NCBI RefSeq assembly: GCF_040529185.1 | Contig: NZ_CP159510.1 | Location: forward strand, 1,550,001-1,614,000 | Origin: Sporolactobacillus sp. Y61 | GTDB lineage: Bacteria > Bacillota > Bacilli > Bacillales > Sporolactobacillaceae | Length of the DNA: 64,000 nucleotides | Direction of reading: 5' to 3' | Shown here: piece after piece, positions 57,599 through 64,000 of the stretch | Numbering within the stretch: position 1 is the stretch's first letter | How the letters are laid out: the number at the start of each line of letters is the position of its first letter | The notes under the pieces: model-generated | Databases searched by the model: none | What the model was told of the DNA's origin: nothing | Seen by the model: the letters and a program-made list of their open reading frames with translations, nothing else | Translations under genes and position numbers: made by a program

Positions 57599-58831
57599 TT
57601 AAATCGCCCAGTTCCCTTTTCGGAACAGAGGCACCCGTTTTCCGTCCTGCGATTCTCCGTCAATATCAAGTTTGGCTGATCCCACCATAAAATCAACATG
57701 AGTCAGGCTGAAGTTGGCACCTTTTGCCGCAAGCTCTTCCTCACTCATCTCCTGCCCGCCACGGTAATTGAAGGGTAGACAGGTGCCGATGGCCAGATGG
57801 CAGGAAGCATTTTCATCAAACAGGGTGTTGTAGAAAATCAGATTCGTCTCCGAGATCGGCGAACGGTGCGGGACAAGCGACACTTCGCCCAGGTAGTGTG
57901 ACCCTTCGTCGGTATCGATGATTTTTTTCAGTGTCTCGTAGCCCTGTTCTGCCTGAAAGTCGATAATCCGGCCCTCTTTGAATGTGATTGAAAACCGTTC
58001 AATCAGATGACCTCCGAAATTCAGCGGTTTAGTGCTGGAGACTGTTCCGTTGACCCCTGTTTTCAGTGGCATGGTGTAGATCTCTTCGGTCGGCATGTTT
58101 GGCTGGAAACGGATCCCTTTCGTCGTCGTCATGCCGCCGCCGACCCAGAGGTGCCCTTCCGGCAGTTCAATTTCCAGATCGGTGCCCGGGGCTTTATAAT
58201 ACAGTTTTTTAAACCGTTTCTCGTTAAAATAATCCAGCTTTTCCGTCAGTGTATGGATGTGGTCCTGCCATGCGGCTACAGGATCTTCCCGGTCCGCGCG
58301 TGTGATGGTGAAGATCTGTTTCCACAGGGCTTCAATCCGTTCCGCTTCTCCGAGTTTCGGAAAGATTTTCGCCGACCAGCCGGCAGTTGGGACAGAAACG
58401 ATGGTCCAGCTGACCCGGGCATTGAGCCGGTCATCGGAGAACTTTTTATTGGCTGTGACCGATGCTTTCTGAGATCGGGTGACTCTGCCGGGATCAATCC
58501 CTTTCAGCAGTTCAGGATTCGGTGCATAGATATAGAGGAATGCCGCATCGCGGTCTGCCCGTTCCTCAAAGGAACGGGCACGCCAGGACGGGAAAGTGTC
58601 GAACGTCCGATCAGGCGCTTTTTCGAAACGGATCCGCGTGATCTGATCATCCGTCCAGTCGACGTACACATTTTCTGCTCCCGCCTCATAAGCCTTCCGG
58701 ACGGTCTTGCGGACAAAGCCGGGCGATTCAATCGGAGCGAAAATGACGACGTCCTGACCTTTCTGAACGTTCAGGCCGATACGGACGGTAATATCTGCAT
58801 ACCGATCAAGCAGATTATCAAAATTTTTCAT
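57599..58831 (-). CDS. ampS: M29-family aminopeptidase
   Basis: A 410-residue metallo-aminopeptidase (AmpS/PepS/thermophilic aminopeptidase family), cytosolic, removing N-terminal residues from peptides. Metal-ligand stretches are in NMPTEEIYTMPLKTGVNGTV, HYLGEVSLVPHRSPI and the C-terminal NFSLTHVDFMVGSAKLDIDG. The ATG at 58831 follows AGGAGG. It is a single gene converging on the chemoreceptor operon. Confidence 0.93.
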   Translation of the reverse strand: MKNFDNLLDRYADITVRIGLNVQKGQDVVIFAPIESPGFVRKTVRKAYEAGAENVYVDWTDDQITRIRFEKAPDRTFDTFPSWRARSFEERADRDAAFLYIYAPNPELLKGIDPGRVTRSQKASVTANKKFSDDRLNARVSWTIVSVPTAGWSAKIFPKLGEAERIEALWKQIFTITRADREDPVAAWQDHIHTLTEKLDYFNEKRFKKLYYKAPGTDLEIELPEGHLWVGGGMTTTKGIRFQPNMPTEEIYTMPLKTGVNGTVSSTKPLNFGGHLIERFSITFKEGRIIDFQAEQGYETLKKIIDTDEGSHYLGEVSLVPHRSPISETNLIFYNTLFDENASCHLAIGTCLPFNYRGGQEMSEEELAAKGANFSLTHVDFMVGSAKLDIDGESQDGKRVPLFRKGNWAI

Positions 58832-58981
58832 GAAAAAGCCTCCTGTTCACTCTATTGATTTCCATTTTATCACGCCGGTTTGCGAAGCGCGTTTCTGCCG
58901 GGCAATTTCTTTGAAAATAAGGACCGAATCAGGCGCCCTGCATAGAATGATACGGAATACATGACGGAGGTGACGGCGGAC

Positions 58982-59080
58982 ATGGGTGCTGTTGAAGGAT
59001 ATGGTAAAAATTCGGGGTTCGCACTGCTGGTGGTCCTCTTTATTCTATTGATCATCATCGGAGCCACCTGGGTTTACTGA
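58982..59080 (+). CDS. YjcZ-family sporulation peptide
   Basis: A 32-residue membrane peptide, MGAVEGYGKNSGFALLVVLF followed by a hydrophobic stretch ending ATWVY. The glycine/tyrosine-rich head and the FALLVVLFILL core match the YjcZ family, whose members are made during sporulation. GGAGGTGA lies ten bases before the ATG. It supports an endospore-forming host. No clear sigma-A promoter is seen, as expected for a sporulation-sigma gene. Confidence 0.85.
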   Translation: MGAVEGYGKNSGFALLVVLFILLIIIGATWVY

Positions 59081-59110
59081 TCAGGCTGGAAAAGCATGTG
59101 AATCATGATG

Positions 59111-59147
59111 AAAAGAGAGAAACGCCATAGCCGCGTTCCTCTCTTTT
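59111..59147. terminator. Bidirectional terminator between the YjcZ gene and rsgA
   Basis: AAAAGAGAGAAACGC, loop, GCGTTCCTCTCTTTT; near-perfect stem with A and T flanks. Confidence 0.85.
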
Positions 59148-59150
59148 CTT

Positions 59151-60215
59151 TTAATGATGGTTTTGTTTTCTCATCGTCTTGCTTAGCTTCTTCCAGCGTG
59201 CCTTTTCCTGAAGCATTGCCTGTCTGTCCGTCTTCCGTCTCACGTGGGCAAGCTCCCGCTGCAGCTTGAGGTAACTGGTGTATCGCGCCTGATCCAGCCG
59301 TCCATCGTCAAGGGCACGACGAACAGCGCAGCCCGGCTCATGGGTGTGGGTGCAGTCGCGGAACCGGCAGCGGGAGGCGAGTTCTTCAATATCCGCAAAG
59401 CTGTGACCGACCGATTCGTCCGAGGCGTTCCAGAGCTGCAGTTCACGCATCCCGGGTGTATCGATCACCACCCCTCCGGAAGGCAGGAGGATCAGTTCAC
59501 GGCTGGTCGTCGTGTGACGCCCGCGGTCGTCATCCGCACGTACCTCCTGAACGCTTTGCCTTACTTCTCCGCAGAGCCAGTTGACCAGGGTCGATTTTCC
59601 GGCACCTGACGAGCCGAGAAAAACAACGGTCTGTCCCTTGCCCAGATACGGATCGAGCTGCTCTCTTCCCTGGTTTTGCAGGGCACTGACCGGAAAGATC
59701 GGTACCCCGATGGCGACCTCTTCCACTTCGGAAATTTTCTGCGCGACGTCCGGACAGAGATCGGCTTTGCTTAAGAGGATTACCGGGTTTGCCCCGCTTT
59801 CCCAGGCCATCGTCAGATAGCGCTCCAGCCGGCGGAGATTAAAGTCATGGTTCAGCGCCATGACAAGGAAAACCGTATTCATGTTTGCGGCGACGATCTG
59901 CTCTTCGGTCGTCTCTCCGGCGATATTTCTGGAAAATTTACTCATGCGGGGCAGGATGCGGTGAATCGTTGCCCGGCCGTCTGATGGGCGCACATCTGCT
60001 GTGATCCAGTCGCCGACGGCAGGAAAATCCCTGCGCCCCGCAGCCAGATGGCGCATTCGGCCGGTAATTTCCGCCGGGAAAAATCCGCTTTCTGTGACAA
60101 TCCTGTATTGTCCCTTATATTCAGAAATCACACGTGCGGCAGATAATCCAGATGCAAGATCTCCTGCCGCCCGGGTTCTGAGCGTCTGATTCCATCCATA
60201 ATCAGCTAATGTCAT
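59151..60215 (-). CDS. rsgA: Ribosome small subunit-dependent GTPase A
   Basis: A 354-residue circularly permuted GTPase that checks 30S subunit maturation. After an OB-like N-terminal domain come the G4-like NPVILLSKADLCPD, the P-loop FLGSSGAGKSTLVNWL and G3 DTPGMREL. The zinc-binding CRFRDCTHTHEPGCAV is near the C-terminus, followed by a basic tail. The start is the ATG behind GGAGG, five codons after another possible ATG. Length resembles the longer paralogues found beside the standard RsgA/YloQ. A small transcription unit lies upstream on the same strand. Confidence 0.92.
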   Translation of the reverse strand: MTLADYGWNQTLRTRAAGDLASGLSAARVISEYKGQYRIVTESGFFPAEITGRMRHLAAGRRDFPAVGDWITADVRPSDGRATIHRILPRMSKFSRNIAGETTEEQIVAANMNTVFLVMALNHDFNLRRLERYLTMAWESGANPVILLSKADLCPDVAQKISEVEEVAIGVPIFPVSALQNQGREQLDPYLGKGQTVVFLGSSGAGKSTLVNWLCGEVRQSVQEVRADDDRGRHTTTSRELILLPSGGVVIDTPGMRELQLWNASDESVGHSFADIEELASRCRFRDCTHTHEPGCAVRRALDDGRLDQARYTSYLKLQRELAHVRRKTDRQAMLQEKARWKKLSKTMRKQNHH

Positions 60216-60250
60216 GTGTTCGTCCTCCATCGTTTTTGATTTTCGGGCAT

Positions 60251-60274
60251 AAAAAAAGGCTGTTACACACAGCC
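60251..60274 (-). terminator. Terminator of a small leftward transcript
   Basis: On the minus strand GGCTGT, loop of five, ACAGCC and seven T. It lies before rsgA and ends the transcript that starts near 60450. Confidence 0.85.
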
Positions 60275-60331
60275 TGATTCGTCACTTTATCCGACAGCAG
60301 CCCTGTATACTTATCCGGCTGCCCCCGTCAG

Positions 60332-60418
60332 TCAAAAACAACATGAAGACATGACAGAAGGGGACAGGCCGGTCAACGCAATAAGCTTGTCTGAGGTCTT
60401 TCTTCTGATAACGGCCAT
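60332..60418 (-). CDS. Possible 28-residue peptide in a short transcript
   Basis: The frame opens with MAVIRRKTSDKLIALTGLSP and ends SSCCF, with AAAGGGG nine bases before the ATG. A second frame from ATG 60425 (MYYGRYQKKDLRQAY) shares the ribosome binding site and runs 47 codons. The unit has its own promoter and terminator, so a transcript of about 200 nt is likely. Which frame, if any, is translated is unclear; it could be an sRNA. Confidence 0.35.
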   Translation of the reverse strand: MAVIRRKTSDKLIALTGLSPSVMSSCCF

Positions 60419-60457
60419 AATACATGTCCCCTTTCTCCTGCTGATTCTTTCAAAATA

Positions 60458-60486
60458 AGTATAGCGGACAGCGTTTGCCGTGTAAA
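60458..60486 (-). promoter_or_regulatory. Promoter of the small leftward transcript
   Basis: On the minus strand TTTACA, 17 bp, TATACT; good sigma-A match. Confidence 0.7.
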
Positions 60487-60559
60487 GAGAGAATCATGAG
60501 TGGGACGCTGCACGCATAAGATGAAAAGGTCAGCAGGACAGGCCGGGAGGAGACAGAGG

Positions 60560-61588
60560 ATGAAAAGGGTGACAGGCACGCTGCAGATCGCCGCAACTTA
60601 TATAGGAACGATTGTCGGGGCGGGTTTTGCCTCCGGACGGGAAATCATTCAGTTTTTTTCCCAGTATGGCCCGGCCGGGACGGCGGGAGTGATCGTCAGC
60701 GGGATTCTGATGACCTGGATCGGAACGAAGATGATGCTTTATGCAAGGAGGATTGAAGCCTGGTCGTTCAATGAGCTGATCACGCATCTTTTGGGCATGC
60801 GGTTTGGTACATTGATTGAGACGCTGCTTTTTTTCATCATATTTGGAATGACCGGAGTGATGCTCGCGGGAGCGGGGGCTGTTTTTCAGGAACAGCTGGG
60901 CTGGAGCCGCCACGTCGGGGTTGCACTCACGATTCTGACGGGTCTTTTCTTCTTACTGAAAGGGGTACGCGGCCTGCTCTGGATGAATACGCTCGTTGTT
61001 CCGGTGATGGCCGGTTTTATGTTGCTTGTCTTTTTCATCGGCAGTCCGTGCGCCGGCAGCGGGCAGCTGACCCCGCAGGCCGACTGGGTGCTTTCCGGTG
61101 TCGGTTATGCCGCCTTTAATATGCTGACGGCGCTAGTTGTGCTGGTTCCGCTGGCTCAGGAAATCCGGGATGAGAAGGTGCTCGGCGCCGGCTGTCTGCT
61201 CGGCGGGGCGGGACTGACCGGTCTGATTTTACTTGAACACTTCCTGATTCTCGGGAACACGGGTGTTACCCTGTTTGACATGCCGGTAGCTGAGCTGATC
61301 CGCCCGTTTGGTCCGGCGCTGCATCTTGTTTTTGTTGCTGTCATTTTTGGTGAAATTCTGACGACATTCACGGGTAATCTTTTTGGCCTTGCCCGCCAGC
61401 TAGAGAGCCTCTTTCCGGCCGTATTCACTCCGGGGAGGGCCCTCCTGAGTCTGACTGCGGGTGCACTTCTGATCGGGCAGGCCGGCTACAGTTCGCTGAT
61501 CGCAACCCTTTATCCTCTTTATGCCGCCCTCTGCGCCGCTGTTTTTCTTTACTTCGGCCTCATTCGTCTGCCGGAGAAAACTCCCTGA
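60560..61588 (+). CDS. ykvI: YkvI-type membrane transporter-like protein
   Basis: A 342-residue protein with about ten membrane helices, distantly related to amino-acid carriers of the APC/BCCT fold. TYIGTIVGAGFASGREIIQF is the family's characteristic first helix. I start at ATG 60560 behind GGGAGGAG; the upstream open frame crosses the divergent promoter. The function is unknown in B. subtilis. It is followed by mntH, which has its own promoter. Confidence 0.85.
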   Translation: MKRVTGTLQIAATYIGTIVGAGFASGREIIQFFSQYGPAGTAGVIVSGILMTWIGTKMMLYARRIEAWSFNELITHLLGMRFGTLIETLLFFIIFGMTGVMLAGAGAVFQEQLGWSRHVGVALTILTGLFFLLKGVRGLLWMNTLVVPVMAGFMLLVFFIGSPCAGSGQLTPQADWVLSGVGYAAFNMLTALVVLVPLAQEIRDEKVLGAGCLLGGAGLTGLILLEHFLILGNTGVTLFDMPVAELIRPFGPALHLVFVAVIFGEILTTFTGNLFGLARQLESLFPAVFTPGRALLSLTAGALLIGQAGYSSLIATLYPLYAALCAAVFLYFGLIRLPEKTP

Positions 61589-61659
61589 TTTTCTGATCGT
61601 CCAAAAAGATACAGGAAAAAATGACACATAAATTTATCATGAAAAATCTTTTCTTTGTC

Positions 61660-61719
61660 TTGCATTTTGAAGCTAAATGTCGTATGTTGAATTTAGGACA
61701 TGAGTTTCCTTTGGGAAAC
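61660..61719 (+). promoter_or_regulatory. mntH promoter with probable MntR operator
   Basis: TTGCAT (61660-61665), 17 bp, TATGTT (61683-61688). Just downstream of the expected start is GTTTCC-TTTG-GGAAAC (61704-61719), an inverted repeat close to known Bacillus MntR boxes (TTTGCCTTAAGGAAAC type). Manganese-dependent repression is inferred. Confidence 0.65.
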
Positions 61720-61752
61720 AAATATTCGCTAAGTGAATAGGGGGATGGTTAA

Positions 61753-63099
61753 ATGTCCGATCGACAGGATGATCGAACATCCCGGCAGATAGCTGCAGGA
61801 GATGTTTTTGCCGCCGGGGCGGTTCCCCAAAAGGGTCGCAAAAGAAAAAGTGAGCCGCCTGCTCAGTCCTTCAAAGGGGCTGTCGGGAGCAAGAAAGGCT
61901 GGCGGCAGCTGCTGCCGTTTATCGGGCCGGCATTCATTGCCGCGGTTGCCTATATCGACCCGGGGAATTATGCGACCAATATTCAGGCCGGGTCGCAGTT
62001 CGGTTATATGTTACTGTGGGTTGTCGTTATTTCCAATCTGATGGCGATTCTGATTCAGATGCTGTCAGCCAAGCTGGGCATAGCGACTTCACACAACCTG
62101 CCGGAAACGATACGGAATGAGTGGCCGAAAGGGGTCTCCATTTTTTACTGGATACAGGGCGAAGTCATGGTCATGGCGACTGACCTTGCAGAATTTATCG
62201 GCGCCGCCCTCGGGTTTCATCTTGTATTTGGTCTGCCGATGATTCCGGCGGCCATTCTGACGGCAATTTGTGCTCTTGCTATTCTCACTTTTCAGGTCAA
62301 AGGGTACCGGCCGCTGGAAATGGTGATCGCCTCGATGGTCTTTATTGTCGTGATCGCGTTCAGCTTTGAAATTTTATTCTCATTGCCGGCATTTGAGCCG
62401 CTGATGCATGGTTTTATCCCGCAGTTTCAGGGAACGGACAGTGTTTTGCTTGCTGCCGGAATCCTGGGGGCGACGGTTATGCCCCACGCCATTTATATGC
62501 ACTCAGGTCTGACGTGCAGACGGGTTATTGGCCGGACACCGGGAGAAAGGAAAAAGATTTTCCGTTTTGAACTTGTTGATATTCTCATTGCGATGATTAT
62601 TGCGGGAATCATTAATGCGATTATGCTGACCGTATCCGCATCGACATTTTTTGGAAAAGAAGTCATTTCTGATCTGACCGTTGCTTTCCATGGTTTTGAT
62701 CAGTATATCGGCCCCACAGCAGCGTTTCTGTTCGGTATAGGGCTGCTGTCAGCAGGGCTCTCCAGCTCTTCAGTCGGGACGCTGGCCGGGGACATCATGA
62801 TGCAGGGCTTTATTCGAAAACGGATTCCCGTGTTTATCAGGCGGATCTTTTCGATGCTGCCGCCGCTGATCCTGATTATTTCAGGTGCCAATGCGACACA
62901 GGCCCTGGTAATGAGTCAGGTCGTTTTATCTTTCGGCATCGCGCTGGCGATTATCCCTCTGGTCCTTTTTACAAGTAAAAAAAGAATTATGGGTTCGCTT
63001 GTCAATCGACGGCTGACGACGATTACCGCCTGGGGAATTACGGCAGTGGTTGTTTGTCTGAACATGTTTTTACTGTTCCGGACGGTTACCGGACAATAA
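61753..63099 (+). CDS. mntH: Nramp-family Mn2+/Fe2+ transporter
   Basis: A 448-residue proton-coupled divalent metal importer. The first-helix metal site is in YIDPGNYATNIQAGSQFGY and the second in GATVMPHAIYMHSGLTCRR. About eleven helices follow a basic cytoplasmic N-terminus of roughly 50 residues. The ATG follows AGGGGGATGG. Operator and gene together fit manganese homeostasis. Confidence 0.95.
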   Translation: MSDRQDDRTSRQIAAGDVFAAGAVPQKGRKRKSEPPAQSFKGAVGSKKGWRQLLPFIGPAFIAAVAYIDPGNYATNIQAGSQFGYMLLWVVVISNLMAILIQMLSAKLGIATSHNLPETIRNEWPKGVSIFYWIQGEVMVMATDLAEFIGAALGFHLVFGLPMIPAAILTAICALAILTFQVKGYRPLEMVIASMVFIVVIAFSFEILFSLPAFEPLMHGFIPQFQGTDSVLLAAGILGATVMPHAIYMHSGLTCRRVIGRTPGERKKIFRFELVDILIAMIIAGIINAIMLTVSASTFFGKEVISDLTVAFHGFDQYIGPTAAFLFGIGLLSAGLSSSSVGTLAGDIMMQGFIRKRIPVFIRRIFSMLPPLILIISGANATQALVMSQVVLSFGIALAIIPLVLFTSKKRIMGSLVNRRLTTITAWGITAVVVCLNMFLLFRTVTGQ

Positions 63100-63129
63100 T
63101 CAGGGGAAAAATGGTGAAAACGGCAGAAC

Positions 63130-63165
63130 AAAGCCCTCCATTCCGGATCAAGAAGGGAGGGCTTT
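63130..63165. terminator. Terminator between mntH and the small leftward gene
   Basis: AAAGCCCTCC, loop of 16, GGAGGGCTTT. Confidence 0.8.
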
Positions 63166-63178
63166 GCACGTATGATCG

Positions 63179-63355
63179 TTATCGCTGAGGGGTCAGGTTT
63201 CCTGCGATCTGCTGAGCTGTTTTTCCCATTTGCTGCATCGGCTTGTTGACCATATCAGGTAAACTGTTCTGCCGGCTTCTCAGCCACATAAATGCAGCAG
63301 CGCCTGCGCCACATGCGGCGAGAACAGGAATAATGTTGCCGTTCATCTGTGCCAT
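63179..63355 (-). CDS. Small membrane protein (DUF3918/YrzQ-like)
   Basis: A 58-residue protein, MAQMNGNIIPVLAACGAGAA followed by FMWLRSR and an amphipathic tail with NKPMQQMGKTAQQIAGN. One membrane helix. GAGGAGGTG precedes the ATG at eight bases. The glycine/alanine-rich helix resembles small YrzQ-type proteins of Bacillus; that family link is tentative and the function is unknown. Confidence 0.6.
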   Translation of the reverse strand: MAQMNGNIIPVLAACGAGAAAFMWLRSRQNSLPDMVNKPMQQMGKTAQQIAGNLTPQR

Positions 63356-63469
63356 ATTTTTCACCTCCTCTGAAAAATTCTTCTATATTTTCAGCTTCTG
63401 TGAGGCAATCTATGTGATGAAAAAACAGGAAAGCCGGTAATTGTTCACAGGATTATTGAATTTGTCAAA

Positions 63470-63499
63470 TTGACTTTATGAAGGATAATGACGTAAAAT
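63470..63499 (+). promoter_or_regulatory. Promoter of lacD
   Basis: TTGACT, 18 bp, TAAAAT, about 100 bp before the lacD start. ATTTG-T-CAAAT just upstream (63461-63471) is a small palindrome that might be a regulator site. Confidence 0.55.
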
Positions 63500-63599
63500 G
63501 AAAATTGTGAGAGAACGCGGCCGGCGTTACAGTTATACCGGCTGATTGAATAAGATGGGAATTTTTGCGCCCAAATTTTAGCTGTGGAGGAATTAAATA

Positions 63600-64000
63600 A
63601 TGGTTAAACTGCAAAAAGGTAAGTTCCAGTTCCTTGAAAAGCTGTCCAACAACGATGGCGTTATTGCTGCCCTCGCTATTGATCAGCGTGGTTCTCTGAA
63701 AAGAATGATCGGCGCTGCTCAGGGCAAAGACGCAACAGATCAGGAACTTTCAGATTTTAAATCACTGGTATCAGAAGAACTGACAAAATATACCAGCGCG
63801 ATTCTGCTTGATCCGGAATATGGTCTTCCTGCCGGCAAGAAGCGCGACGCAAATTGCGGCCTCTTGACTTCTTATGAAAAGACCGGATATGACGCTACGG
63901 AACCCGGACGTATCCCTGACCTGCTCCCGAACTGGTCGGTTAAACGGATCAAGGAAAACGGCGGCGACGCGGTTAAGCTGCTTGTATACTACGATCCGGA
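63600..64000 (+). CDS. lacD: Tagatose 1,6-diphosphate aldolase (partial, runs off the window)
   Basis: The first 133 residues of a class I aldolase that splits tagatose 1,6-bisphosphate to triose phosphates. KGKFQFLEKLSNNDGVIAAL, AIDQRGSLKRMI, AILLDPEYGLPAG and GGDAVKLLVYYDP, which carries the conserved Lys of the family, are close to LacD. GGAGG lies nine bases before the ATG. Neighbouring lactose/galactose genes, if any, lie outside the window. Confidence 0.92.
   Translation, partial: MVKLQKGKFQFLEKLSNNDGVIAALAIDQRGSLKRMIGAAQGKDATDQELSDFKSLVSEELTKYTSAILLDPEYGLPAGKKRDANCGLLTSYEKTGYDATEPGRIPDLLPNWSVKRIKENGGDAVKLLVYYDP

Noticed and set aside
58007..58858. 283-codon plus-strand frame opposite the M29 aminopeptidase
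   Set aside because: Antisense shadow; the minus strand encodes the recognisable enzyme with a good ribosome binding site.

Overview
This window looks like a chromosomal stretch from an endospore-forming member of the Bacillales with moderate G+C, most plausibly Sporolactobacillaceae or a close relative. The clues are strong Bacillus-type ribosome binding sites, a YjcZ-type sporulation peptide, YrrN/YrrO and YkvI homologues, a CIRCE-like operator, and lactobacillus-like functions: an adenosylcobalamin-dependent ribonucleotide reductase, a C69 dipeptidase and LacD. The genus is an inference from gene content only.

Region by region. (1) 0.2-7.3 kb is a divergent purine/allantoin catabolism cluster. 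Leftward lie a Rieske oxygenase, a ferredoxin and a nucleobase permease; rightward lie allantoate amidohydrolase, PucG and allantoinase. No classical urate oxidase is visible. (2) 7.58-7.94 kb is a striking array of 18 TATCAGCC-type units at about 20.4-bp spacing, organised as four copies of an 81-bp four-unit super-repeat. (3) 8-11.3 kb is a leftward nrdJ / ECF S-component / DUF4430 cluster, the last gene frameshifted. (4) 11.9-15.6 kb is a TAXI-type TRAP transporter with DUF1850. (5) 16.3-26.5 kb carries manA and a ribokinase remnant, a beta-hydroxyacid dehydrogenase, the tRNA-hydroxylation pair TrhP1/TrhP2, a glycosyltransferase / (alpha/alpha)6-glycosidase pair behind a promoter with a CIRCE-like site, an aldo-keto reductase and a C69 dipeptidase.

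(6) 26.9-49.0 kb is an AT-richer, probably acquired defence island: a complete type I-C CRISPR-Cas system (cas3, cas5c, cas8c with a probable internal cas11c, cas7, cas4, cas1, cas2). It is followed by one very long CRISPR array; I counted 145 repeats (78 + 63 + 4). The array is interrupted by an IS21-family element and an IS3-family element. Each sits inside a spacer with a target duplication, and removing it restores a normal-length spacer, so this is one array and not three.

(7) 49.2-64 kb is ordinary chromosome: an OsmC protein, a short transcription unit, a Cys/Met-type PLP enzyme with D-serine dehydratase, a VanZ protein behind a structured leader, two chemoreceptors, an M29 aminopeptidase, a YjcZ peptide, RsgA with a small upstream transcription unit, YkvI, MntH with a probable MntR operator, and the start of lacD.

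The features most worth follow-up are the Rieske/ferredoxin arm of the purine cluster, the helically spaced repeat array, the CIRCE-like control of a glycosyltransferase, the regulatory segment between cas3 and cas5, and the IS-interrupted giant array with duplicated and diverged related spacers.
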